Below are positions 26,823 to 36,112 of a stretch of DNA of 64,000 nucleotides, piece by piece. A program made the position numbers and the translations under genes. Positions within the stretch are counted from its first letter, which is position 1, and the number at the start of each line of letters is the position of its first letter. The notes below the pieces were generated by a model, which did no database searches, had not been told where the DNA came from, and was given only the letters and a program-made list of their open reading frames with translations. The stretch is from Candidatus Binatus soli (GTDB taxonomy: Bacteria; Desulfobacterota; Binatia; Binatales; Binataceae). Location of the stretch: positions 62,001 through 126,000 of the forward strand of contig DLMJ01000005.1 in the NCBI GenBank assembly GCA_002479255.1, given 5' to 3'.

Positions 26823-29407
26823 TTCCAACAATCTTCCCGCACGATTTGCCGCACGATTTGACCTTCGCTCATCGCGAGGCGCTCTATCTGCTCGCGATTC
26901 CCGCGATCGTTCTGCTCTGGGGTCTTGTCAACGCGCGCGAAATTCGCCGCGTGTTTGCACCGCTGATGCGCGCGATAGTGCTCACCCTGTTCGTCGTCGC
27001 ACTCGCAAATCCGCAGCAGGTGATGCATTCCGAGGGCGCCGCGCGGCCCGCAATCGTCGATGCGAGCGCCAGCATCACGCCTGCGATGCGCGCGTGGACG
27101 CTCAAGCTGATCCGCGACGACCTTGGGCTGCGCGCGGGAGATCCCGCATACATGTTCGCGACGATCGCGGTCCCTCAATCGATCGGCGCCGTCGAATCGG
27201 CGTTCGCCAACGGAACCGGATGCGCCGAATGCGGGCCCGGCGCGACCAACCTCGAGAGCGCGCTCTACCGTATCGCCGCAGACCCCGACGCGCATGGCGG
27301 GCCGGCCGTGATGGTGACCGACGGATGGCAAAATCGCGGCGACGCGGAGCGAGCGATAAGCGCGATTGTCTCCGCCGAGATTCGCCTCGACATCTTTACG
27401 CCGCCCGGTGCGCGTTCTATCCCCAACGTAGCGATGACGGCGCTCTCGCTCCCGCCCGCGCTCGAGAAAGCCGCTGCGTTCGCGCTGGGCGTTACGATGG
27501 ATAATTTCAACGACGTGCCCGTGACGGGAACAATCACCATCGAGCGTGACGGCGCGCTAATCGATGAGCGCAAAGTGACGCTTGCGCCCGGCTCGCAGCG
27601 CTTCGACTTCCCGGTCCGCACCGAAAACGCCGGCCTGGCTTCTTATACTGCCGCCTTCAAGCCCGACAATCCCGCGCTCGACGCGTACCTCGAGGACGAC
27701 TCTCTCAAAGGGTGGGTCGGCGTGGGCGCGCGCCGCAAAGTTCTGATTCTTACCGACAGCGCCAGGGACGCGAACTATCTCGGCGCCGTCGTCAATCGGA
27801 TGGGACTCGAACCGGCTGTCGTGCCCGTCACCGGCGGGACCTGGGACGGCGCCGTCTCGGGTTACGACGCGATCCTGATTAACAACGTGCCGAGCGAACG
27901 TATCGCGCCGGCCGCGCAGAACGCGATGGCGGAGTATGTGCGTCGCGGCGGTTCGCTCGCGATGGTCGGTGGCGATTTGAGTTTCGGCCTTGGCGGTTAT
28001 GCGGACAGTCCGCTCGCCGACGTGATGCCGGTGACGATGAAACCGCCGCAGCATAAGGAAAAGAAACGCGCGCTGGTACTCATTATCGACAAGTCGGGTT
28101 CGATGGGCCGCAACGACAAACTCACCTACGCCAAAGCCGCCGCCGAGACCGTCACCAGAACTCTCAAGGACAACGACCTGATAGCCGTCATCGGATTCGA
28201 CTCGCAGCCGTTCGTCGTCATCCCGCTGCAGTCCGTCGCGCAGAGCCGCCCGTATTTCGATCAGATGATCAACCGGCTCTCCGCGCATGGCCAGACTTTC
28301 ATGATTCCCGCGCTGCGCGAGGCCGAACGCACGCTCGGCAACAGCGGCGCCCAGGTCAAGCACGTCGTCATCCTCACCGACGGCGAGACGGGAGGCACCG
28401 CCGAGATGTACTATGACCTGGTCTCGCGGATGCACTATGACGCCGCCACGACGATCTCGACGATCGCGGTCGGCCGGGACGCCAACGTTGACCTGCTCCA
28501 GGCGATCGCCAGGTACGGCGGCGGTTCCTACTATCAGACCGACAGCCCGCGCAATCTGCCCCAGCTTTTCGTCGAAGACTTTCGCGCCCACGGCGGCGAG
28601 ATCACGATGGTCGAAAAAGAATTCACACCGCGCACCGAAAGCCCTGACGCGATTTTGAAAGATCTCGCGGCGCGCCAGATGCCGCCGCTCAAGGGCTACG
28701 TCTCCACCGAGATCAAACCGCGCGCCACAATGAGCATGTACGTAGATCGCAGCGGCACGCGCGAACCTGTCATTGCGAGCTGGAGGTACGGCGCGGGCAA
28801 AGCGATGGCGGTGACCACGGACGCGAGCGGTAGATGGTCCGGGAGATGGGTCAGCGCGAATGTTTTTCAGCCGCTTTGGGATCGCATTCTCGCCTGGATG
28901 ACGCCGGAGATGCCCGCCGAGCCCAAAATCGACGTCGCACTCGGTTACAATGCAGGCCGGATCAATATCAAGCTCACCGACTACAGCGCCGAGCCGGGCA
29001 ACGCGCCCCGCCTGGTAACCGTGCTCGTGACGCGGCCCGACGGAACCAGGACTGAAACCGCACTCACCGAAGAAGTTGTGGGCGAGTTGTCGGGATCGAT
29101 CGACGCGCCCGCCCCCGGCAATTACTACTTCGAAGTCCGCTCGCCGGCCGGCAAGGACAAGAAGTTCCCGCCGCTTGCGTTCACCGTCAGTCCGGCCGTC
29201 AACGCCGAACTGCCGCGCCCCGAGCCCAACTACGGTCTGCTCGAACAACTCGCGTCCGCCACCGGCGGGCGCCTCAATCCGTCGCCGGCGGAAGTCTCGA
29301 CCGAACGCGCCACGCTCGAGCGCCGCGTCTCGATGAATCCGTACCTGCTCGTCGCCGCGATGATTATGCTTATCGCCGAGGCGCTGGTCCGCCGCCTCAC
29401 TGCATGA
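26819..29407 (+). CDS. VWA and glutamine-amidotransferase-like membrane protein (operon A)
   Basis: The 862-residue product starts at GTG in a GTGA overlap. Two helices lie near the N-terminus. A first VWA-like region has VDASASITPAM, a class I amidotransferase-like segment follows (YDAILINNVPS, MVGGDLSFGLGGY), and a second VWA domain has a complete metal site (IIDKSGSMGRND, near residue 422). Beta domains and one C-terminal helix end it. Such proteins close many MoxR/Bat operons. The paralogue at 48077-50662 has nearly the same length (861 residues). Its last bases overlap the start of a small truncated gene. Confidence 0.87.
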   Translation: MIPTIFPHDLPHDLTFAHREALYLLAIPAIVLLWGLVNAREIRRVFAPLMRAIVLTLFVVALANPQQVMHSEGAARPAIVDASASITPAMRAWTLKLIRDDLGLRAGDPAYMFATIAVPQSIGAVESAFANGTGCAECGPGATNLESALYRIAADPDAHGGPAVMVTDGWQNRGDAERAISAIVSAEIRLDIFTPPGARSIPNVAMTALSLPPALEKAAAFALGVTMDNFNDVPVTGTITIERDGALIDERKVTLAPGSQRFDFPVRTENAGLASYTAAFKPDNPALDAYLEDDSLKGWVGVGARRKVLILTDSARDANYLGAVVNRMGLEPAVVPVTGGTWDGAVSGYDAILINNVPSERIAPAAQNAMAEYVRRGGSLAMVGGDLSFGLGGYADSPLADVMPVTMKPPQHKEKKRALVLIIDKSGSMGRNDKLTYAKAAAETVTRTLKDNDLIAVIGFDSQPFVVIPLQSVAQSRPYFDQMINRLSAHGQTFMIPALREAERTLGNSGAQVKHVVILTDGETGGTAEMYYDLVSRMHYDAATTISTIAVGRDANVDLLQAIARYGGGSYYQTDSPRNLPQLFVEDFRAHGGEITMVEKEFTPRTESPDAILKDLAARQMPPLKGYVSTEIKPRATMSMYVDRSGTREPVIASWRYGAGKAMAVTTDASGRWSGRWVSANVFQPLWDRILAWMTPEMPAEPKIDVALGYNAGRINIKLTDYSAEPGNAPRLVTVLVTRPDGTRTETALTEEVVGELSGSIDAPAPGNYYFEVRSPAGKDKKFPPLAFTVSPAVNAELPRPEPNYGLLEQLASATGGRLNPSPAEVSTERATLERRVSMNPYLLVAAMIMLIAEALVRRLTA

Positions 29408-29532
29408 GATTCTATCCGCTGTGCGGCGCCACGATGGCGCCTCGCCTGATTATCCCCGAGAACGCCCGGCGCAATGTCTGCACGCGATGCGGCGCGCACG
29501 AGCCCAACCACCTCCAGCATCATAATCGCTGA
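29404..29532 (+). pseudogene. 5' remnant of a Nudix-type zinc-ribbon gene
   Basis: The 42-codon frame overlaps the VWA gene stop (ATGA) and reads a zinc ribbon of the type that opens many Nudix hydrolases: FYPLCGAT, a 10-residue spacer, then PENARRNVCTRCGA. The first cysteine of the usual FCPxCG pair is a tyrosine. The chain ends before any Nudix box (Gx5Ex7REUxEExGU). It meets the end of a truncated ligase gene on the other strand. A real micro-protein is possible but less likely. Confidence 0.5.
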
Positions 29533-30191
29533 TTCACCGCGCCGGGCGAGCGGATGATTCGCACCACGCGGCCGAGATCGGCCTCCCGCATGTGAATCCG
29601 GCGAACTTCGCTGACCGGCCGCCCGCCCATCCTGGCGATTGCCTCAAGCATCAGCCCTTCGCTCATCCCGTGGCGCATCTCGCCGATCAGAATCTTCGCG
29701 ATGTACCTGGCTTCGAATGCCGCTGCGCGCGCGAACAGCTCGCGCAGCGCGTCGAGCTTGCGCTTGCGCGCGTGGCGTCCCTCGATCGCGGCGACCGCGG
29801 CGAATTTTTCGTTGAGCTCACGAATCGTAAGCGCGGGTTCGGGGTCGGCCGCGCGAAGCTTGAGCGTCATCTCCACGGCCTCGCCGAAGTCTCCCGCGGC
29901 GGCAAAGATGTCTTCGCCCTGGTCTGCGCTGTCCGTCATCTCCGCGACGATTTTCCAGATTGCGCGGCCGCTTATTTTGCTGCGCTTCTCCTCGCCCAGC
30001 GCGACCCCGCGGCTGGTCATGAATCGTGCCGCGATTTCCGCTTCATCGATGTCGAGTTTGGCCAAAAGTGTCCCTACCGTCTCGGCCATCTGAAGCCGGC
30101 TCTGAGTCTGGCTGAGCGACTGGCAGACGATAGCGAAGTCATAAAACGAGGGCACGTACGAGATTAAGGCTGCCCGCTGCCTCCTGCGCAA
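29520..30191 (-). pseudogene. truncated ATP-dependent DNA ligase, N-terminal domain only
   Basis: The 223-residue frame matches the DNA_ligase_A_N domain: an opening helix (FAIVCQSLSQTQSRLQM), ALRELFARAAAFEARYIAKI, GEMRHGMSEGLMLEAIARM and VRRIHMREADLGRVVR. The nucleotidyltransferase core with the K-x-D-G active-site lysine, and the OB fold, are missing. The frame stops after RSPGAVNQRL. It therefore cannot seal DNA. The 3' end meets the Nudix remnant of the plus strand, suggesting that one deletion removed the distal halves of both genes. Confidence 0.72.
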
Positions 30192-30241
30192 GTGCCGCGA
30201 GGTTTTGCTCCTAGACGGCCTGGCCCAGTCCGGAAAGGAAG

Positions 30242-30679
30242 TTATTTGTTAATGCAGAATCCCCGCTGCTTCATGTACTCGACGGAGTTCCCGGTCAGCG
30301 CGGATTGCGCGGCCGCATCGGCCCGATAGACCGAATTGTGCTGCGGATTGTAATAGCACATCAGCTTGATAACCTGGCCCATCGGAATCTGAAATTCGAC
30401 TGACTCGGGAGCGCTGGGCGGCCCGTATGAACTCGCCATCGGTATCGTCACTGGATGCGACGACGGCCCCGGCGCCGCAAGCCCTCCCGTGGCCTGGCAC
30501 ATCTTGACCGCATCGATCTCGCAACTGCCTGCTGCGGCAGGCGATAACTGCATGTTTGCCAGATCCATCCCCGGCGATTGCGTCTTCTTGCTCGAGCACG
30601 ACGTTGTGCAAGTTGCGGTCGCCACGATAAAAGCCAGCACGCCGGTCCCGGCAAGTCTCAAGATGCGACGCCCTGTCAT
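30242..30679 (-). CDS. small lipoprotein of unknown function
   Basis: The 145-residue product has a lipoprotein signal (hydrophobic 7-21, lipobox-like TTSC near 25-28), so it should be lipid-anchored. The mature part has four cysteines, including CEIDAVKMCQATGG and a C-terminal GFCINK, which could form disulfides. It is not matched to a known family. It lies 21 bases downstream of the GT2-methyltransferase gene on the same strand, so it may be co-transcribed with it. Confidence 0.7.
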   Translation of the reverse strand: MTGRRILRLAGTGVLAFIVATATCTTSCSSKKTQSPGMDLANMQLSPAAAGSCEIDAVKMCQATGGLAAPGPSSHPVTIPMASSYGPPSAPESVEFQIPMGQVIKLMCYYNPQHNSVYRADAAAQSALTGNSVEYMKQRGFCINK

Positions 30680-30700
30680 CTCAGGATTCGCTCCCGGATT

Positions 30701-32011
30701 TCAGGCCGCCGTCGAGGCAACCGCGGCGATATCGCTCGGCGCACGATCTTCGAGTTCAACCTTGCGGCATCGGAGGATCAGCTCGCTGCGCGCGATGTAG
30801 GCGGTCTCCTCGATCTCGATTCCGTGGCGGGCAAGGATTTCCCGCAGCCCGCCCAGCGTGTAATGCGTGATGTGCTCGTCCTTGTATCCACCGGGCATCA
30901 GGAACCCGTAGATCGGTTCGATAATCCGCCACCCGATCGTCGCATAGTCGGGCGTGCCGAGGATAAGCCGGCCACCGGTCCGGAGCACCCGGCGCATCTC
31001 ACTGAAAAGCGACTCGTCGAATGGAATATGTTCGATGACCTGCGAACTGATCACGCAATCGAACGATTCGTCCTTGAACGGCAGCGCGAAGGCGGAGCCG
31101 TTGACCAGCGGAATTTCGTAGCGGCGCAGAAAGCGGAGCTTGGCGTATTTGTAGTCCATGCCGATCACGTTGTTGAGGCTCTGCACGATCAGGCTGGAAC
31201 CGCATCCCGCGTCGAGCACGCGGCCCGCGCTGCGCGCCCATAACACGGTGATGCGATGGCGGCGGCGAGACCAGTAGCGCTGCGGAGGAATCAGGCTGTA
31301 GAAGGCGCGCTCGTCGTAGTCGGCGGACGCGAGCGAGTTGCGGATTTTCCACAGCGGCAGCGAAGAACGCAGGATCTTCCACCCGAAGCTGAAGAGCTTC
31401 GCGTGCGAGCGTCCCGCACCGCGCGGAAAATATGTGAATGGAACTTCGACCACGCTGAATCCGCTGGCGTAGGCTTTGACCAGGATTTCCTCCTGCACCT
31501 CGAAATTCGTCGACGTGAGCTTGAGGTTCGCGAACACCTCGCGCCGGTACAGGCGATATCCGCTGGAGATGTCTCGCACCGGCATCGAGAGCATCCGCCG
31601 CAGCATCGCGTTCAGCAGCCAACTCGTCGCGCGGCGCACGAAGCCGGAGTAGGCGACGCCGCCGAGCGCGTAGCGGGACGCGACCACGATGTCAGCGCGG
31701 GTTCGGGCCCGCCACATCTTGACGATGAAATCGGGATCGTGCGACTGGTCGGCGTCGAGAGTAAGCAGGTAGTCGCCGCGAGCCTCGGCAATGCCCGTCT
31801 CCATCGCGCCCGCGTATCCGCGCCGGCGTTCCGCAAAGACTCTCGCGCCGAGCGCTTGCGCCGTTTCACGAGTGCCATCGCTGGACGCGCCATCGATCAC
31901 GATGATCTCGTGAGTGAGCCGCTCGCGGTCAAGCAGCGCGGTGAGCCTGGGGATCAAAGTCCTCAGGTTTTCGGCCTCGTTCACGACCGGCAAAATTACG
32001 GAAACGTCCAT
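30701..32011 (-). CDS. fusion of a DPM1-like glycosyltransferase and a SAM-dependent methyltransferase
   Basis: Residues 1-235 form a family 2 glycosyltransferase of the polyprenol-phosphate-mannose synthase type (VSVILPVVNEAENL, IIVIDGASSDGT, LLTLDADQSHDP, VRDISSGYRLYRREV). From about residue 260 a class I methyltransferase follows (RVLDAGCGSSLIVQSL, FDCVISSQVIEHIPF). Such fusions occur in polysaccharide or lipid modification loci. The two activities may act in sequence on a lipid-linked sugar. At 436 residues both domains look complete. The next gene upstream is divergent (dacF-type), so the promoters lie between them. Confidence 0.85.
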   Translation of the reverse strand: MDVSVILPVVNEAENLRTLIPRLTALLDRERLTHEIIVIDGASSDGTRETAQALGARVFAERRRGYAGAMETGIAEARGDYLLTLDADQSHDPDFIVKMWRARTRADIVVASRYALGGVAYSGFVRRATSWLLNAMLRRMLSMPVRDISSGYRLYRREVFANLKLTSTNFEVQEEILVKAYASGFSVVEVPFTYFPRGAGRSHAKLFSFGWKILRSSLPLWKIRNSLASADYDERAFYSLIPPQRYWSRRRHRITVLWARSAGRVLDAGCGSSLIVQSLNNVIGMDYKYAKLRFLRRYEIPLVNGSAFALPFKDESFDCVISSQVIEHIPFDESLFSEMRRVLRTGGRLILGTPDYATIGWRIIEPIYGFLMPGGYKDEHITHYTLGGLREILARHGIEIEETAYIARSELILRCRKVELEDRAPSDIAAVASTAA

Positions 32012-32150
32012 TCGGGCTCAGTTTCCTTTATGCTCGAACGAAAGAAAAGGGAATATGCCGAATTGCCGATGGCCGCGATTCGGCGATCCCGGCCGGCTTG
32101 CCCGCGAACGTCGCGCGCCGGATGCTCGCGGAGTAATCTCTTTGAGGCGG

Positions 32151-33419
32151 ATGGCGATGGGCGTGCGGGAAAAGTCAATATCGAAGGCAATTGCGTTTGC
32201 GGCGATCGCTATTGTGGCGGCGGGTTCCACTGCGTCCTTTGCAAGGGTGATTCACCGCCATCCAACCGCATCGAAGCACGCCACGGCGGCACAAGAAGAG
32301 GCTCCCGCGGTTCCGTTGACCGCAATTCACGTGCTCGGCGACAGACCGGCTCCGTTCGCCCTCGACGCAAAGGCCGCCATCATGATCGACGCCGACACCG
32401 GCGCGGTGCTGTACGCATTCAACGAACATCAGAAGATGCAGCCCGCCAGCCTCGCCAAGATCATGACGTTCTACCTGACCCTCGACGCACTGAAGGCGGG
32501 CAAGATCGTTGGGGCCACCGACGTCACGATCAGCGAAAAGGCGTGGCGGCTCTCGATGGATGACAGCGTGTCGCGGATGTTCCTCGGCGTCGGACAAAAG
32601 GTCGGCGTGAACGATCTGCTGTATGGCTTGATGGTATCGTCGGGCAACGACGCGGCGGTGGCGCTCGCGGAATACCTCGGCGGCAGCACCGACGCGTTCA
32701 CGCAGATGATGAACGACAAAGCGAAGGAGATCGGGCTCAAGGAGACTCACTTCGATAACCCCGATGGGTTGCCGGTCGAAGGCGAGTTCACGACCGCGGC
32801 CGACATGGTGGCGCTTGCGCACTCGCTCGTGCAGCATCATCCGGAGTCGCTCAAGTACACCTCGGCCAGGGAATTCGCGTTCGACAAGATCAAGCAACCC
32901 AACTTCAACACGCTGCTGTTCTACGATAAGCGCGTCAACGGGATAAAGACCGGCCACGTCGACGAAGCGGGCTATCACCTTGTCGCGTCGGCATCATCGA
33001 ACGGCATGAATCTGCTGTCGGCCGTGATGGGCGCGCCGAGCTCGGAGCGGCGCCGCACCGAAACCGAGAAATTAATTGAATGGGCGTTTCGCACTTTTGT
33101 CAGCTACCGGCCCGATTTGAACAAGGCGATGCCCGCGGCGATACCGGTGCGCGACGGCGTCGCCGAGACGGTGGCTATAGGGCCCGGCGGCGCCGCGGTG
33201 TTCACGCTCGGGCGCGGCGAAGAGAGCAAGGTGACGGTCCAATTCGAGCCCGCGCTGAGGTACCTGGAAGCGCCGGTTCATCCGGGCGATCCGGTCGGCG
33301 ATCTCACAGTTCTGCTCAACGGCAAGCCGCAAGCGACGATTCCGATCGTAACTAAAGCGGGCGTGACTCGGGCGGGATTTTTCGGCCGCTTGCGTCAGAA
33401 GATCGGCCGCATGCTGTAA
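32151..33419 (+). CDS. dacF: D-alanyl-D-alanine carboxypeptidase (DacF/PBP5 family)
   Basis: The 422-residue product has a signal peptide (KAIAFAAIAIVAAGSTASFA), a serine-peptidase domain with S100-x2-K103 (ASLAKIM), S164-G-N166 (SGNDAAV) and K266-T-G, and a C-terminal beta domain. It trims the terminal D-Ala from peptidoglycan stem peptides in the periplasm. The start at 32151 follows a TTTGAGGCGG ribosome-binding site; an ATG at 32157 is also possible, and longer upstream frames do not begin with a signal sequence. A basic amphipathic C-terminal segment (FGRLRQKIGRML) probably anchors it to the membrane. Confidence 0.92.
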   Translation: MAMGVREKSISKAIAFAAIAIVAAGSTASFARVIHRHPTASKHATAAQEEAPAVPLTAIHVLGDRPAPFALDAKAAIMIDADTGAVLYAFNEHQKMQPASLAKIMTFYLTLDALKAGKIVGATDVTISEKAWRLSMDDSVSRMFLGVGQKVGVNDLLYGLMVSSGNDAAVALAEYLGGSTDAFTQMMNDKAKEIGLKETHFDNPDGLPVEGEFTTAADMVALAHSLVQHHPESLKYTSAREFAFDKIKQPNFNTLLFYDKRVNGIKTGHVDEAGYHLVASASSNGMNLLSAVMGAPSSERRRTETEKLIEWAFRTFVSYRPDLNKAMPAAIPVRDGVAETVAIGPGGAAVFTLGRGEESKVTVQFEPALRYLEAPVHPGDPVGDLTVLLNGKPQATIPIVTKAGVTRAGFFGRLRQKIGRML

Positions 33420-33439
33420 GCGCGATCAGATTTGCGCGC

Positions 33440-34126
33440 TCACCACTTGAGACCCAGCGCCTCGGTGAGAAACTTCATGAACGGCGCCGCCGACGCGCAC
33501 GCGCTGGAAAACAAATCCATGAACTCGGCGGAGCAGACTTCCTTGCGGGTGAACTGAGTCCCGCCGATAAAGTCCTTGCGCTTGAGATCCTCGATCAACG
33601 GATGGTTGGCGTCGTAGCCCTTGGGCGGGCGGGACAGCATGTCGCCCGCCATTTCGAATCGCGCCCTGAATTTTCGATCGTTGACGGCGCTCTTCCATTT
33701 CGCGGGCCGGGCGACAATCGCGTCGCGAATCATTGCGACTGAATCCGCTTGCGGATGCCAGACTCCGACGCCGGCGAAAGCCTCCGCGGGCGAGAGTGAA
33801 AGGTAGAACGACGGCGAGTCGAAGTGCTTTCCGTCGCGATGACTGAACGCCGCGGCCATGTTGGTATGATACGGCGTCTTGTCGCGCGAGAAGTGCAGAT
33901 TGCGATGGATGCGCATCATCGAGCCGCCGGTTGGGCGCGGATCCGCGACGTAGCGCGCGCTGATCTTTCGCAGCCGCGGCCCGAAATCGGCGATGAATGC
34001 GAGCATCGGCTCGCGCACGTCGCGCTCGTAGCGCGGCTGGTTCTGCGCAAACCAGTCGCGATTGTTGTTGCGGCTCAGTTCCTCGAGAAATTCGAAGAAT
34101 CGCGGAGTGAAGTATCGCCGTGCCAT
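33440..34126 (-). CDS. DUF2461 family protein
   Basis: The 228-residue product opens with YFTPRFFEFLEELSRNNNRDWFAQNQPRYE and contains RIHRNLHFSRDKTPYHTNMAA and GVGVWHPQADSVAMIR. These are the defining motifs of DUF2461 (TIGR02453), widespread and of unknown function. It is soluble and cytoplasmic. It follows the alpha/beta-hydrolase gene by 10 bases on the same strand, suggesting a shared transcript. Confidence 0.9.
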   Translation of the reverse strand: MARRYFTPRFFEFLEELSRNNNRDWFAQNQPRYERDVREPMLAFIADFGPRLRKISARYVADPRPTGGSMMRIHRNLHFSRDKTPYHTNMAAAFSHRDGKHFDSPSFYLSLSPAEAFAGVGVWHPQADSVAMIRDAIVARPAKWKSAVNDRKFRARFEMAGDMLSRPPKGYDANHPLIEDLKRKDFIGGTQFTRKEVCSAEFMDLFSSACASAAPFMKFLTEALGLKW

Positions 34127-34136
34127 CGCTTGCGCT

Positions 34137-34979
34137 TCACCCGAGGATGAATTCGTTCAGCACTTTGAAGAAGAGATCCGGCTGGTCGCGATGCGCCCCA
34201 TGGCCCGCATTCTCGAACACTTCGAGCCGCGCCACACCAGGCGTCATCGCCGCGGCGATGTCCTTCGAGTCGGCAACCGGCAGGATCGGATCGCGTTCGC
34301 CCGCAGCAATCAGCGTCGGGCATTTTATCCGTCCGAGCTCGGGCAGAAAGTTGAAGGTGTGCGATTCGTTCTTGAAAAAATCGGCCATCAACTCGAGATT
34401 CATCACCGAGCGCAGGATTGACTCGGGCCCCGACGGAGTCCGGTTGTACAGGGGGAGACACTTTTTCTGATAGTCGGCCATCGTTTCCGCGACGGGGTTG
34501 TCGAAAAATCGCCGCGCCGCTTCACGCGCCTCCGCTCCGCCCAGCCGCTCGAACATATCGAGCGACCGATCCTGCCGGCTTCGCGCCGCCGTGCTGCTCA
34601 GCACCAGCTTGCCGGGATGCTCGGGATGGCGCGTGGCGTACGAAATCGCAACCATGCCGCCGAACGATACGCCCATCACGATCGGGCGCTCGATCTCCAG
34701 CGCCTCGCAAAACGAGCGCACGTCGTCGCCCCATTGCGCCAGATTCCATTTCGCCGGATCGCCGCGATCGCTGCGGCCGTTGCCGCGATGGTCGAGATAT
34801 ACGACCTGCGCGATCTCCGTCAGCCGCGAGAAGTCGGGTTTGAAGTTCGAATGATCGAAGCCGGGACCGCCGTGTAGCAGAACGACGGTCGGCACCTCAC
34901 GCATCGTCGCGCCGTCGGGACGCAGCTTCGCGCCTTCAACATCGAAGAACAGGCGAACATCGCCGATTTTTACGCGCAT
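34137..34979 (-). CDS. alpha/beta hydrolase, proline-iminopeptidase-like
   Basis: The 280-residue product has the oxyanion motif LLHGGPGFDHSN (35-46), DHRGNGRSDRG (63-73) and the nucleophile elbow GVSFGG with S105. The acid and histidine are likely in the C-terminal ERDPILP and NAGHGAHRDQP. HGGPG with DHRGxGxS points to the proline iminopeptidase (S33) group. The substrate could be a peptide or ester. It lies immediately upstream of the DUF2461 gene. Confidence 0.87.
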   Translation of the reverse strand: MRVKIGDVRLFFDVEGAKLRPDGATMREVPTVVLLHGGPGFDHSNFKPDFSRLTEIAQVVYLDHRGNGRSDRGDPAKWNLAQWGDDVRSFCEALEIERPIVMGVSFGGMVAISYATRHPEHPGKLVLSSTAARSRQDRSLDMFERLGGAEAREAARRFFDNPVAETMADYQKKCLPLYNRTPSGPESILRSVMNLELMADFFKNESHTFNFLPELGRIKCPTLIAAGERDPILPVADSKDIAAAMTPGVARLEVFENAGHGAHRDQPDLFFKVLNEFILG

Positions 34980-35030
34980 TGGACGTGATTTCTAACGCGA
35001 AGGCACACGCAGTGCAAACCAGCGAACAAG

Positions 35031-35270
35031 CTATCTCTCGATGCGTAGATGGAAGATGCCGTCGCGCGCCGTGGATTCGAGCACCACGTAGCCCTCGGTC
35101 TCGGCGGCGCCGGGAATGTCGCGAGCGCCGCGCGGATCGTCGAGCGTGAGTTCGAGCACCTCGCCGCGCGCCATCTGCTCCAGTCGCACCTTCGCGCGCG
35201 CCCAGTTGAGCGGACACTTGACGCCTCGCAGGTCGAGACGAACAGCGACAGCTTTGCCGCGCGCTTCCAT
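35031..35270 (-). CDS. TusA-like sulfurtransferase family protein
   Basis: The 79-residue product has the TusA/SirA fold: LDLRGVKCPLNWARAKVRLEQM, then GEVLELTLDDPRGARDIPGAAETEGY. The active cysteine is kept (C20) but the motif is CPLN rather than the usual CPxP. TusA-type proteins relay sulfur as a persulfide for tRNA thiolation or molybdenum-cofactor work. The small size is normal. It stands alone on the minus strand, 51 bases upstream of the hydrolase. Confidence 0.82.
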   Translation of the reverse strand: MEARGKAVAVRLDLRGVKCPLNWARAKVRLEQMARGEVLELTLDDPRGARDIPGAAETEGYVVLESTARDGIFHLRIER

Positions 35271-35346
35271 GCCTCCATGATTCTTACCACACCCGGCCCG
35301 CCCAGACGCGACTCGTTCAAGTGGCGCCCGTGAATCCGCCGCGCGG

Positions 35347-35964
35347 TCAGCTCGCGAATCTCTCGGTCGCGCGTTTGAGAATCGCGCGCATCGCGTCGAG
35401 GCTCTGCGCCCCCACCAGCGGAAATTCGCCGATGAAAAACGTCGGCACGCCGCTGACGCCGCGCTGATGCGCCGTCAGCGAATCATTCTTCAGCCTCATC
35501 TCGTACCTGGGCGATTTTATCGCGTTGGCCACCGCGCCGGAGTCCAGTCCAGCTTCGGCCGCCAGCCGCGCGACGGTCTCCGCGTCGCCGATGTTCACGC
35601 CGTCGTTGAAGTACGCCCGGTAGATTCGCTCTTCGAGCGCTTCGTCGCGGCCCGACTCGCGCGCAAACTCCGTGGCTGCCAGCGCGGCGCGCGAGCTGGT
35701 CAGCACGGCAGGCGGCTTCATCGAAAATCCCACCGCCTCGGCCATCGCGCTAATCCGCTTCCAGAGCGCGACTCGCGACGCGGGGTCGATCGTTTCGAGC
35801 GCCTTGTCAATGGGAATTCCTTCCGCCGGCCAGTCGGGATGAATCTGAAAGCCGCGCCATTCGAGCTGGAAATCGAATTCCGGCTTCAGCCTTCGCATCG
35901 TTTCGAAGCCGACGTAGCAGAACGGACAGATGTAGTCCGAGAACATCACGATCTTCAGCGCCAT
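35347..35964 (-). CDS. DsbA-like (FrnE-type) thiol oxidoreductase
   Basis: The 205-residue product has KIVMFSDYICPFCYVGF with the C13-P-F-C16 redox motif at the start of a thioredoxin-like fold. A helical insertion and GVSGVPTFFIGEFPLVGAQ (the cis-proline loop) follow. There is no signal peptide, so it is cytoplasmic like FrnE/2-hydroxychromene-isomerase-type members. The ATG at 35964 is preferred: the 31 residues upstream in frame do not fit the fold. A 148-base divergent gap separates it from the SDR gene at 36113. Confidence 0.87.
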   Translation of the reverse strand: MALKIVMFSDYICPFCYVGFETMRRLKPEFDFQLEWRGFQIHPDWPAEGIPIDKALETIDPASRVALWKRISAMAEAVGFSMKPPAVLTSSRAALAATEFARESGRDEALEERIYRAYFNDGVNIGDAETVARLAAEAGLDSGAVANAIKSPRYEMRLKNDSLTAHQRGVSGVPTFFIGEFPLVGAQSLDAMRAILKRATERFAS

Positions 35965-36112
35965 AGCACGACTCCCATTGCGCACAATATAAGACCCGCC
36001 CTCAAGCGCCGTCAAAAGCGCCGCGCGCGTGGCGTTGCCATCGGTCATTTTCCGCAAAGTCGCAGCTATGTTATTGAGCTAGCAGAGCCGCGCTCGATAT
36101 TGAGGTGACCCA

